Positions 23,962 through 35,725 of a stretch of DNA of 64,000 bases are shown piece after piece. The position numbers and the translations under genes were made by a program. The notes beneath the pieces are model-generated. The model worked only from the letters and a program-made list of their open reading frames with translations, ran no database searches and was not told where the DNA came from. Position 1 is the stretch's first letter, and the number at the start of each line of letters is the position of its first letter. This DNA comes from Combretum micranthum (Eukaryota > Streptophyta > Magnoliopsida > Myrtales > Combretaceae): assembly GCA_024138025.1 (NCBI GenBank), contig JAMXBD010000401.1:434001-498000 (forward strand), written 5' to 3'.

Positions 23962-24559
23962 TTCTTTTAAAAAGAACTTTAATTTGTTGATCAATTTTAA
24001 TTTTTTGAACTATTCTCAATTTAAATTCATTAAATCTTGAATTTTTATGAAAATCATTTTTGATGGTCCTATGATCTAATCAATTGATTTTCATTTTATG
24101 AAAATATAATTTTTCTAAGTTTGAAAATCTTTTTTTTTTGAAAATTCAATTTTATTATTTTTTATTTATTTTTATTATTATTATTATTATTTTTTAATTT
24201 ATTATTTTTTTATATTTTTTTGAAAATTATTACATAAATTCACAACATATTCAAAATATTTTATAATATATTAAAATTATTTTTCATGCATTAAATATGC
24301 ATTTTCTAAAGCAATTTATGTAAAATACATATTAAAAATATTGAAAAATATAAAAAAATAAATTTATTATGAAAAATAATTTTATATTTTTCTGGAATTT
24401 TCTGAATTTTATATAAATTTTTATGAATTTTTTACTATTTTTTTATTTTCTGAATTAATTATATAATAAAATAATGCGGATTAACCTGGACCGTTGGATG
24501 AAGTGGGGAGATCTGGACCGTTGATTGTGCTGACCGATCTGGATCGTTTGATCTGAAGA

Positions 24560-24935
24560 CTTCCATCTGGAGCGTTAGATTTGCTTGATGATTGGACCGT
24601 CTGATCTCTGATCAAATCTGGAGTCTGAGCTTGATTGAATCTGGACCGTCTGATCGCTTGATTGAATCTGGCCGTCTGATCGCTTGATCAAATCTGGGCC
24701 GTCGATCGCTTGATCGAATCTGGCCGTCTGATCGCTTGATCGAATCTGGGCCGTCTGATCGCGAGAGATAAAAGTTGATCGAATCTGGACCGTCTGATTT
24801 GCTTGATCGAATCTGGACGTCTGATCTGCTTGATTGAATCTGGCCGTCTGATCGCTTGATTGAATCTGGCCGCTGATCTGCTTGATTGAATCTGAGCCGT
24901 CTGATCGCTTGATCAAATCTGGGCCGTCTGATTTG
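24560..24935. repeat. Tandem repeat, 26-28-bp unit, in LTR-D
   Basis: More than ten imperfect units of the type GCTTGATCGAATCTGG plus CCGTCTGATC. Flanking bases on both sides (24478-24960) hold single variants such as CTGGACCGTTG. Unit length varies by one or two bases through loss of G or A in the GGACC part. The minus-strand frame across it is only a repeat translation. Confidence 0.9.
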
Positions 24936-26070
24936 AGTTGACCGTTGACCGATGACCGTTGACCGATGACCGACAGGGTTGGATTCGGATCTTCGGTCGG
25001 ATCTCGAGCTCCGACGGGAAGAAGACGATCACGGACTTTTCGGGCCGTTTTCCGGCGACTCCAGCGGTCATCGGCGCTGAAAGCTTGTCCCCGACTCCTT
25101 TGGTGGTTGCGGTCCTCTGAAGGTGGTGGTTCGCCCCAGAACCACAGTGGACGGCGGTTCGCGGGGAGTGTTGCCGGCGTTCAAATCCGAAAAATAAAAA
25201 AATTTGCAGATATTAATTTGAGCCAATTCGAGCAAATCTAAGCGCACTAAATCATCTAAATCAAGTTTCTAACATTCTTGAAACATTCAATTTGGATCAA
25301 ATCTGATCCAAGAACTTCGAATTTGAAAAAAATTCGAATTTTAACCCTAAACTTGAAAACTTCGAATTGATCCTATTGTTATGTTCTTGAAATTGACTTG
25401 TGCCTTTTGATCCCTAGACCCCCTATTTATAGGCCAAGCTCAATTTTACGTTTCGAACAGTTTCTAAAATGAATCGATTTTTGCCTCTTTGTTTTCACGA
25501 ATTTAATTCGAAAATTCGTGAATTAATTAGTTTGAAACTGATGAATTGATGATTGATTTCTCATATCCTTCATCAAATCATTTAATTTGGGTAATGAATT
25601 ATCCAATTTTTCCAACTTCAAGTAACTCCCTCATTTATGTGCAATTGAATGCTTTACAAATTGTGATTTTTTCCCAATTTTTTAGCACGAATTTTTGACT
25701 TTTGGGTTGTTTTCACACATGAATTGTGTATTGATCTTTCATTTTCCATGTCTACTTTGCAATTGCATCATCAATTTCAACAATCAATGATGTTTTTCAG
25801 TTAAAAACTGAGCAAAGTAAGGCAAAAAACCACTTTGAGGTAAGATGCAAAGGCAAAAAAAATGAGATGATAAAAAGCAAAAATTTGCCTTTGCTAGGGT
25901 TTGAACTTGGGTCCTTGAGCTTGAGTGTGTATTTGGGTCAATGTGTTTAACCAACAGGCCCTTTGGCCTGTCCTTGATCACTTAGCCAACTTCATCAATA
26001 CTTAAGGCTTTTGGAAAAATGAGTTTAATTAATATTAAGCATTAATTTGGGCAAAAATTGGGTGTCTGCA

Positions 26071-27630
26071 GAACAACATGAGGAACATCTTCAGTGGCAT
26101 TACAAACTTTGAGAGGAAACAAGCTGTATGCCAAATTGTCCAAATGTGACTTTTGGTTGGATAGAATATCTTTTCTTGGACATGTTGTAACAGGAGAACG
26201 GATATCAGTTGACCCAGAAAAGATTAAGGCTGTAGTGGAGTGAAAATAGCCATAAATAATTACCGAAGTAAGAAGTTTCTAGCTATTGGCTGGCTATTAT
26301 CGTAAGTTTGTGAAAGATTTTTCAAAGATAGCTAAGCCATTAACTTAACTGACACAAAAGAACGAAAAGTTTGTTTGGACGGATAAAAGAGAACAGAGTT
26401 TCCAAGAATTGAAACAACGATTGGTATTGGCACCAATCTTAGTTCTACAAGACCCGGAAAAGTCTTATACAGTGCATAGTAACGCTTCAAGGAATGGCCT
26501 TGGATGTGTGCTAATGCAAGTAGAAAAGGTTATTGCCTATGCCTCTCGACAATTAAGACCCCATGAGCAGAACTATCCTACGCATGATCTGGAATTGGAT
26601 GCAGTTGTCTTTGCCTTATGGAGACATTATCTGTATGAGCAAAGGTGTGAAGTATATACGGATCACAAGAGTCTTAAGTTTTTGTTCACACAAAAGGAAT
26701 TGAACATGAGGCAAAGGAGATGGTTGGAACTGATAAAGGACTACGATTTGGAAATAAATTACTGTCTAGGGAAAGTTAATGCAGTTGTAGATGCCTTAAG
26801 TCGAAAAAATTATGGAGAAGTAGCTGCTTTAATCACAAGCTAAAGAGATCTGATAAGAGATTTTGAAAAGTTAAGGATTGATTTCATAGACCAAAGTGCA
26901 GAGCTTGAAATAGCAAATATGGTATTGGAACCAACCTTGATTAAAAGGATCAAAGAAGCCCAAAGATACGATGAAATAATATAAAGGATTAAAAAGGAAA
27001 CCTAAGCAGGAAAATACCCGGACTTTACAATAGGTGATGAGGATGTGGTTAGAATGAAGGGCAAATTGTGTGTGCCGGAAGATGGAGAATTAAGAAAAGA
27101 GATAATGAGTGAAGTCCACAACTCCAGTTATACTATGCATCCTGGTGGTACCAAGATGTACCAGGATTTGAAAAGCTACTATTGGTGGAATGGCATGAAA
27201 AGAGTTATAACATATTATGTAATGAAGTGTCTGGTTTGCCAACAAGTGAAAGTGGAACACCAAAGGCCAGGAGGATTGTTAAAGCCTTTACCAATCCTCG
27301 AATGGAAGTGGGATCAGATATCCATGGACTTTATGTGTGGTTTTCCAAAGACTTCCTTAGGTTGTGATGCCGTATGGGTAATAGTGGATCGGTTAACTAA
27401 GTTAGTATACTTCTTACCCATAAACATGACCTATTTAATGGATAAGTTGGCTAAGATCTACATTTAAGAGATTGTGCAGCTACACGACATACCAGCAGGA
27501 ATTATTTCAGATAGAGACCGAGATTTGTGTCCAAGTTCTGGACAAGCCTGCAGAAGAGCTTGGGTACAAAATTGCACTTTAGTATAGCATACTACCCTCA
27601 AACCGATGGACAGTTTGAGCTGACAATCCA
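26071..27630 (+). pseudogene. C-family pol: RT thumb, RNase H and integrase start, truncated
   Basis: Begins within RT, after the catalytic FIDD, at the QHEEHL codons. It then shows [19 protein letters not shown], RNase H ([41 protein letters not shown]), the linker, the integrase zinc part (NSSYTMHPGGTKMYQDL, CLVCQQ), Asp in SMDFMCGFP, and an altered second Asp region near 27510. It has several stops (for example TGA near 26242) and frameshifts. The change from VHSDAS to VHSNAS would lose an RNase H catalytic Asp. It is cut on the right by solo LTR-B and continues at 32704. Confidence 0.92.
27626..27630. repeat. Target-site duplication ATCCA, left of solo LTR-B
   Basis: ATCCA before TGTAAGCC and again at 32699-32703 after GGCGTGACA. 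Removing the LTR and one ATCCA joins the integrase codons TIQ and TLED in frame. Confidence 0.95.
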
Positions 27631-30600
27631 TGTAAGCCTTAGAAAATTTCAAAAAATAATTCCAAAATAAACAAGTTATACTCTAAAAATGACTCCAAAT
27701 TAAAACCGAACTTCGACTAATCCTAAATCACGAACAAATCTAGAAATTTCTTAATCTTGAGAAAATGAAATTCCTTAAAAATAAAATAAGAACTCAACAG
27801 TCTTTAAATTCAAAACCACTACGTATGACAAATTCTATATTTAACTCCAAATTGTAAAATCGGGTAATATAGGACCCAAAAACAAATTATTAAAAAGTAA
27901 ATAATGATAAACCTTCGGAAATAAAACTCAATTCAAGAATTTAGAAAACATTCAGAGATATTAAATACTTACAAAAATAAAATTTAAAATAAATTTCTCA
28001 AACTAAATATGTTGTGTAAACATAAAACGTCAGTTTCCAAATTGGCATAGACCTAAATCGGAAAATCACTCGGGAACCCTAAGTGGACTATGGTAGTTTT
28101 AGTTTGGCAATCTCCACTCTTAACCCTAGAGGCCGAGGTGTAGTTTAAGTGTGTAAAATAACTTGTAGTAATATAAGATCGTTTAAAAATATCATATTGG
28201 TAAATTTTTGATCTATTTCAAACACGTTCGGATACAGACTTCAAAAAGCGTATCCCGGGGCTCGAGATATAAAAAATATACCATTAATACCGTTAGACTC
28301 GTATTTTTATAAGGATTTCTAAAATATCAGTTTTATAATTTTTCGATAACTAGAAATATCTGATTTTGCGATTATATTCGTATTTCATTACTACTAGTAA
28401 TTAACTATTCTTTTGCACTATTCACTTCTATTTCATTACATAATTTTATCATTCTTATAAACTCTTATATTTTTAGATAAATATTTTATATATCATAGAA
28501 AATTTTGTTTTTCTAAAATTTAATTAGTTTCGGGTTTTTGCGAGATCAGTTTCTGTTTAAGACCCAATACTAAAAATAAAATAAATTAATTTAATAATTA
28601 TAAAATATTTGAAAAATATTTTTATTTTCATAAAATAAGTTTTTATAATTTTTCGGGTCATAAAAATATCATTTATAGCTCATATTCATGTATTTTGATC
28701 ATACCAATAACTTACTTGATAATTCACTAAAATAAATAAATTAATTATGTTATTTTAATTATGAAAAATCTGCTACGAATATTTGGAATACATTTTCTAC
28801 ATTTTTATTATTTTTATTTTATTTATTAAGAAAGTACTCTTACAACCCATACTTTTAAGTACAACTTTCACATATCACTTCTTTTTCACTTCAATCTTTT
28901 TACACTTCATTATATCACTTCATGGCAGATTTTGACTCCTTTTTGCTGCCCTTTTGTCTCTTGAAACACCACAAAATTAATAAAAATGACCCTTTTTCAA
29001 ATCTTTCTTCAAGAAGCTACACACATCAGTAATTACATTACAATTCCAAGTAAAAAATAAACTAAATTCCCTCCTTCTCTCTCTCTTGAATTCACGTGCA
29101 GCCCTCCCTCCCCAAATCTGCCTTTATTTTATTTTATTTTCTTTCAATTAATACACTCCTCTCTCTCCAATTAATGCCTCTCATTTTCATCTTTCCTCCT
29201 TTGAAACCCTACACCATTTACTCTCTCTTATTTCCTCTTTAAACCTTTCTTAGCGTTGTTCTTACATGAAAAACAAGCTGCCCCCATTTCCATTTCTTGC
29301 TTCTACACTCCATTCTTGAAGATTCCTTAAGTAAACTTTCTTCTTAAGCTTCCATAGATGATATAGGTAAGCTATAGTGAGAGTTTCATGCATCAAATGA
29401 CCTTCCATGAGCTTAAAAGCTAAGGATGATGATTCCAAAATGAAACGCTCCTCTTCTCCATGATTATTTTCTTGTATCATTATTATTTTCTTGCTAAAAG
29501 TAGTTATATTTTGTAGATCTAACTTTTTTTGTAGCTTTGATTTTGTTTATGTTTTAGATCTTGTCATATGAGATTATTATTTTGTTATTGCTAAGGATTT
29601 ATGCATATATTCACCATTCACATAACTTAGTGTTCATGCATTTACAACTAGTATAGTAAACTAGATCTAGTTGTTTTAGGTTCATAAATGCATTAGAAGT
29701 TTGATTTATTTTCTTAAATAACTTCTAATAACTTGATGATAGTAGAAAAGTTTTAGAAAGCTCAAGATCTATTTTAGTTTCAACAAAAATCATTTTTGAA
29801 AATTCGGATAAAAAGGGAACCATATTTAGAAAAGCTATTTTTCAACTTCAAAATGTGTATTTTTCATTTAAAATGAAGGGCTTAAGGAATAGATATCATA
29901 AATGAATGATTTTGAGGAGTAAAGTTTAGATCTATGAGTTTAAAGTTTACTACCATACATTTTATTTTATATTCATGTTCTTATTATGTGTATATCTTGA
30001 TTTTGAACTTGAATAAAAATAGTGAAATTCGTATTTTGGCGAAACCTATATTTAAAAACCCTCTTCCAAGTCTCAAAATGGGAGTTTTAGTTGAGAAAAT
30101 GAAGGTTTAGTGGATGTATATCATCAAGACTTCTTTTTACAAGAATCAAATATGATTTTCAAAATAAAAACTCATTTTCGGATTTTGGCCAAGGCATATT
30201 TTAAAAACATGTTTTACAACTCAAAAATGAAGATTTTATTCAAGAAACGGAAGGCTCTTAAGATAGGATATGTAAAGGATGATTCTTCCTAAGTTTAGAT
30301 AGATTTTATCAAAAGATATGTCCAAAAATAAATTTGGTAAATTCGGATCTCAACCAAGACCAATTTTGAAAACCCATTTTTCAACACTAAAATGGAAGTT
30401 TTATTTAGAAAATGGAAGGCTTATGCAATAGGTATCAATAGAAGATGCTTTTGATAAGTAAATGGTAGATCTACCAGTAGAGATTCTCAAAAATAGGAAG
30501 AGATTACAAAGTATGAAATTTGAGTTTTATCCAAAATTTGTAAATTCGGATGATTTCAAAACCATGTCTTAAAAACTTATTTATCAACTCCAAAACTTGC

Positions 30601-32698
30601 GTTTTATATGAAAAATGAGGATTTTAGGTCATAGCTATCACCAAGTAATGATTTTGATAAATTAAGATGGGATTTGCTAAGAAAAATATGTAGAACAAGG
30701 AGTAGAAATGAAGTAGGAAAAATTTGAGTTGCTAGTCAACTTAAGAAATTCGTAATTTTGGAGTGAGGTCATGAAAACACTTACTTTCCAAACTCAAAAT
30801 GAAAGTTTTATTAAAGAAATGAAGTCCTTAATGGCTAGGTATGGTTGAGCCTTAATTTTATAGGTATCAAATGATTTTTACATAAAGGAATCACCACAAA
30901 AACAGTTTTGAAAAATTAGGATTTTGGGATGAACCAATTTTAAAAACATGTTGACAAAGTGTAAAATGATAATTTTATTTGAAAAACAAAGGCCTTAGGG
31001 AATATACATAATTAAGGCTTAATTTTAACAAGAATAAATAGATTTTATCAAGGAATTATTCTAAAAACAAGTAGGGATTGTCAAGAATACAAGATTAGCC
31101 TTTCTAAGTTAATTTTTCATAAAGTCTTACAAAGAAAAACTTTTCTAAAAATTTCTTTTATTCAATATCATCAAGAACATGTATATATATATATATATAT
31201 ATCTCATGACATATCATTTTATGGTAGTAAGTTGTCCATATTGCATATATACTTGATTTGGATAGTAGAAACCTTACAAACATTCACAAAACTACTTTTT
31301 GGAATTGAATTTCGCTACTGATCAGCCTTTTCAAAGCTTTAACATTTTCAAAACTCAAATATGATATTAGAATTAGATATATCTTTCGAAGTAGATAGAA
31401 GTCGATATATAATTTGCTAAATTCCGAGTTAAAACGACCAAGTTATGGCAGTTTTAAATTAGAATTCCTGCGTAGGACGAGAATTACGAATTTGATAGTT
31501 TGTATGAGATAGTTTGGACTAGTTAAGTGAAGAAATACTTATCAGGGTATTTCTTTCTTTTTAGGTGACCCCGAAATCGACGATTCCTTACCACCGGATT
31601 CCTTTTACTAAGAGACCGGTGATCTCATGGCCGAGTGAGTTTTCTTCTTATTTTGTTACCTTGTTTGTGCTTGTAGCTAGTTGCATTAGAATTATAGGAA
31701 CAAGATAAAAATCGATATGAATGGGGACGGAATAGATGATGAGACTATAATGAATGTATGCCAAAGAATACTAAAGTATATCGAAACCATGATTCGATTG
31801 GGTAACTGCACTATTCATATTATTTTTGTTATGTGTATGATATTGGTTGGTCACTCTAAAGAATGTATGAATATTTTGACCTAAGCAAAAGTTAAATTGA
31901 TCATGCATCACATCGGACATATTGCATTTGGTAGCATGTTACTCCTACGCAGGTCGATCGATATGGTCCGAGGACTCGTTTGGATAATGAGACTCGGTGC
32001 CAGAGCTCATTCATAGGGAACTAAAGCACATCGGGGATGCATTCCATAGGTAAGCCTAGACTAGTCGAGTGCTATGAGCCGATGGCTCAGGGACTAGCAG
32101 CGGTCGTGTAGACTTTCAATACCATCCCTAACCTAAGATACAAAGGGCGTAAATCCGTTCTGTGTATGGGTTCCGGAAACCCATATATAATTGTTTGCTT
32201 ATGTGTTTGTTCATGCATAGCATATGGATGATTTATAACTTGCTCGTTATGGTACGAAATTAAGGGAATTGTCACTAAGCTAGTGTAGCCTATACCCCAA
32301 TAGATGTTTGATTAAACAGGTTAACTCAAGAATGCTCCATAGGGAATGAGATGTCTAGAGCCGAGTATGACCTTGGGATTTCGGCAGGAAGCATGAGTAC
32401 TTGAAGATATTAGCTAGGTGTTATGAATTGCTTTGTCATGGTTTTATGTAGTGAAATCTTTTGATGAATTGAAATTAAAGTATAGTGAAATGTATTTGAA
32501 ATATAGTGAGTTGTATTTCCTTTACTGTGTTACTCAAGTTGTATCAATATAAAATGTATCTCTCTGATGTGTCTCCTCCATCTGTTAGACGCCTTGTATA
32601 TGGTATGGAAGCCTTCGTGTGACTAAGGCAGTCATTCTTAGGCTTTAATATTGTGTACGGAGGACTGCCACGTTTAGGGTACCCTTCGGGGCGTGACA
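27631..32698 (+). mobile_element. Solo LTR-B, complete (5068 bp)
   Basis: Starts TGTAAGCC, ends GGCGTGACA, is flanked by ATCCA and contains no internal region. It aligns end to end with 51317-56374. A solo LTR arises by recombination between the two LTRs of a full element. It contains AT-rich U3-like sequence, seven degenerate modules (about 29803-31060), a TA microsatellite near 31182-31202, the splice-like block starting near 31566, and the conserved 3' terminus. From 29564 onward it is the second copy of window positions 1-3142. Confidence 0.95.
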
Positions 32699-32703
32699 AT
32701 CCA
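32699..32703. repeat. Target-site duplication ATCCA, right of solo LTR-B
   Basis: See 27626-27630. The same five bases follow the LTR end in copy 1 at 3143-3147. Confidence 0.95.
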
Positions 32704-33485
32704 AACCTTAGAAGACATGATATGAGCCTGTGTGTTGGAATTCAAAGGGAGCTGAGATAACTGTATACCCCTCATTGAGTTTTCTTACAATAACAACTAC
32801 CACTCAACTATTTAGATGCCACCCTATGAAGCTCTATATGGACGGCGTTGTAGGTCCCTTTTGTTTTGGGATGATGTGGAAAAATTAGCTATCGGGCCAT
32901 AATTGGTATAAGAAGCGGCCGATAAGGTGAGGATGATCCAACGAAAAATGAAAGAAGCTCAAGATAGGCAAAAGAGTTGGGCGGATTTGAAAAGAAAGGA
33001 ACTCGAGTTTAAAGTGGACGAACATGTGTATCTGAAAATAAGCCCGATCCAAAGTATAAGGAGAATATGTACACAAGGAAAGTTGAGCCCGAGATATATT
33101 GGACCCTTCAAAATCTTGGAAAGAGTCAGAGATTTAGCATACCGACTAGCTTTATCAACGAACTTATCATGAGTTCACAATGTGTTCCATGTGTCGGTAT
33201 TAAGGAAATATGTACCCGACCCTAAAAAGATTTTGGAATTGGAATCCATTCAGCTGAAAGAGAATTTGTCCTATGAAGAACATCCCATAAAGATTCTGGA
33301 TAAGAAAACCCAAAAGCTTCAAAGCAAAGAAATTCAGTATGTTAAGGTGTTGTGGAGAAACCATGCCTCTGAGGAAGCAACTTGGGAAGCTGAAGAGGAG
33401 ATTCGAGAAAGTACCCCAAGTTGCTTGAAAGACAAGGTATGTCATTTCAGTTTTGAGGGCAAAACTCTATTTAAGGTGGGAAGGC
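32704..33485 (+). pseudogene. C-family pol end: integrase C-terminal part and chromodomain (copy 2)
   Basis: Same content as 3143-3928: YNNNYHSTI, MPPYEALYGRRCRS, KEAQDRQKSWADLKR, GPFKILERVRD, FHVSVLRKYVPDP, then the chromodomain with HPIKILDKKTQKL and VLWRNHASEEATWE. The stop after NLS (TGA near 33170) is shared with copy 1 and so predates the duplication. The TAG at 3779 in copy 1 is CAG here (33335-33337). Near 33400 the two copies carry different small changes relative to the related element E. The final residues FKVGRL are encoded by the polypurine tract and the stop TAA by the LTR. Confidence 0.92.
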
Positions 33486-34903
33486 TGTAAACCCCGGTTT
33501 TCCTAGTAATCAAGTAAACTTCGGAAACCGGAAACCAAAACTCTAAACCGATTAGTATAAGCCTTATGAGAGAACCCAGGAACCCTGGATCCGGCTTTCC
33601 TTCGGTTTCAAATTAAAAGAGCTTTTCTCTAATAATTTAATGTGGAATATTGTTTTAAAGTATATTTCAAACCATAAAAAATTCTTATTTCGAAAAATTT
33701 TCTATTCCAGGCCTTTTCGAGCTCCATTACGAAAAAGCAAGCACCGGAACTAGAAATTCAGAAAAATATTTCGGAATACCCTTTAGAACCGAAATTTAAT
33801 AAGGATTTCAAAAATATAAGTTTTATAATTTTTCGGGTTATAAAAATTATAGTTAGAGCCTTTTTCCTGTATTTTCTTTACTACCGGTAAAGTAAATATC
33901 CTGTCGACTATTTATTACTATTCACAAGTACAACCTACTATACACACAACCCATACCCTAGTCTTACATCCTTACAAACGCTCAAATATATTTTCTTTTC
34001 CAAGAAATTTTTTATCTCTCAACAAATTATTATATTTAATACTTTTTATTACATAAATTATAAATTAAAACATTTTCAACTCTCTCTCGCTCTTTCCCCC
34101 ATTGTGCCGGCGCACAACCCCCCCTATTTACCCTCAATTTGTTTTATTTTTCTCCTTTTTATAATACAAATAAACCCTAATTTTACTCACTATAAATAAT
34201 CTTTTACTTTTCTCTCTCTTTCATTTTTACTTTATTTGTTCAAAAGCTCACAAAATCCTCTCTTTTCTCTCCTTGTTGCCGTGAGCTCCCACCACCACAC
34301 ACACACACACAAAAGCTTCATTTCTTCTTCATTCTTCCACTTGTAACAACTTTAGGTGATAAATCCTAAGTCTTTCTACCATTTAATCTTGTAACGGCAA
34401 GATTATTCATAAGTATTTTCACATTAAGTGCCCATGAGCAATTGCTAGGGACATGAAAATGTTAATACATGAATATCAAGCCATCATAAGAGTGGATCTT
34501 GTGTTTAAATGTGTTCCCATCAAATGATCTTCATGTTCATGCATAAAATAGTAGAATAAAGTAGAGATCTTGCATAAAAATCTATGTTCATGCTTTTAAA
34601 GTACATTCCATGTATTATAAGTAGTAGATCTAGCATTTAGATACCCATATTATACTTGGAATTCATGATCTCATGAATATTTTGTGTTTTCATGCACTAA
34701 TGCTCATAAAGGCTTTGTCTCGTGTATATAAATGTTGTAGTTAGTAGATCTTTAAGTAGATAAGACAAGGAACTTAAAAAGGAAAAGTTTTTGTTGGAAA
34801 TGTTTAAAGGAAAATTCGTATGACTCCAAAGTTATGATTTGAAAACCCTTGTATCAACTATAAAACACATGTTTTATGTGAAAAATGAAGGGTATAGGTA
34901 ATA
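33486..34903 (+). repeat. LTR-C 3' LTR, left part (copy 2)
   Basis: Second copy of 3929-5349, with scattered differences. It contains the TATA-like TATAAATA near 34190. It ends in TAATA (34899-34903), the target duplication of the deleted element M. Confidence 0.92.
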
Positions 34904-35720
34904 TGTCACGCCCCGAAGGGTACCATAAACGTGGCAGTCCGCCACATATAATATCAAGGCTTAAGAATGGCTACTTTAGTCATGCGAAAGCCTTTGTATT
35001 ATATGTAAGGCGTCTAACACGGTAATAGGAGACGCTTTTGGGAAGCATAGTTTAAGCAAGTAAGGATAAACATAAATGGATGCATGAATGGGGGTGGCCG
35101 GCGCTATTTTTGAGCATGGGGAAGACCAAAATTTATTTTTTTGTTATTTTGTTAATTAAAAGTAAGAAATGAGAGATGTGAAATTGTATTGGAAATGAAA
35201 AAGTGTAAGAAATAGGTGTATGGTTTGTAAGAGTAGGTTGTAAGAAAAAGTAGAGATAGATGAATAGTGTAGAATAGTAGAAAATAGTGTAATGTAAAAG
35301 TAGACATGATAATTTAATACCGGTAATAAGAAAATATGCATATAAAAGCGATATCTGATATTTTTAACTACCGAAAAATTACGAAATTGATATTTTTGGA
35401 AATCTCATATTTTTACGAGTCTAACGGTATATTCGGAGTATTTTTCCTATTCCGGGCTTCCGAACACGTTTTTCAAGAACTATGTCCGATCGGGTTCAAA
35501 GGACACTCAAATTTTGAAAAACTGATATTTTTATAAAACCTATAGCTATTACGAACTATTACAACTAATTTCCCCAACTTTGTTTTCTAGGGCTTGAGAA
35601 AACGGCAATGCCGGACTTAAGCGGTTACGGTAAACTAGGGTTTGGTTGACTCTGGAAATCCGGTCGACTTTCGATTAGGGTTTAAACTATAATTCGGATC
35701 TAAAATTTCGGGGATTTACA
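34904..35720 (-). mobile_element. Element M remnant: 817-bp chimeric LTR (copy 2)
   Basis: Starts TGTCACGC and ends GGGATTTACA between TAATA repeats, exactly at the site of element M in copy 1. The first 171 bases match the left M LTR up to 5520. From 35075 on, the sequence matches the right M LTR from 17274. The join lies at a shared ATA. So 11,753 bp corresponding to 5521-17273 were lost after the duplication. Confidence 0.93.
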
Positions 35721-35725
35721 TAATA

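Larger units (their letters stand above)
21878..26070 (+). repeat. LTR-D, complete 4.2-kb LTR without matching target duplication
   Basis: Starts TGTAAAGACCCAA and ends TTGGGTGTCTGCA, imperfect inverted ends as expected for an LTR. Length is 4193 bp. The last bases resemble LTR ends of Tat/Ogre-type elements (inference). The flanks differ: CTACC on the left, GAACA on the right. Inside are a CAT/CAA-rich stretch, an AT-rich stretch (about 23700-24470), the inverted repeat CTACGT...ACGTAG, a 26-28-bp tandem repeat and a GC-rich stretch. No gene is present; long frames are low-complexity or repeat-derived. The left 1.7 kb is shared with copy 2, the remainder is not. Confidence 0.8.

Noticed and set aside
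24575..24916. 113-codon minus-strand frame rich in DQTARFDQ-like words
   Set aside because: Translation of the 26-28-bp tandem repeat; not a protein gene.
24478..24960. CRISPR-like regular repeat
   Set aside because: Units are directly adjacent without unique spacers, in a plant LTR; an ordinary tandem repeat.
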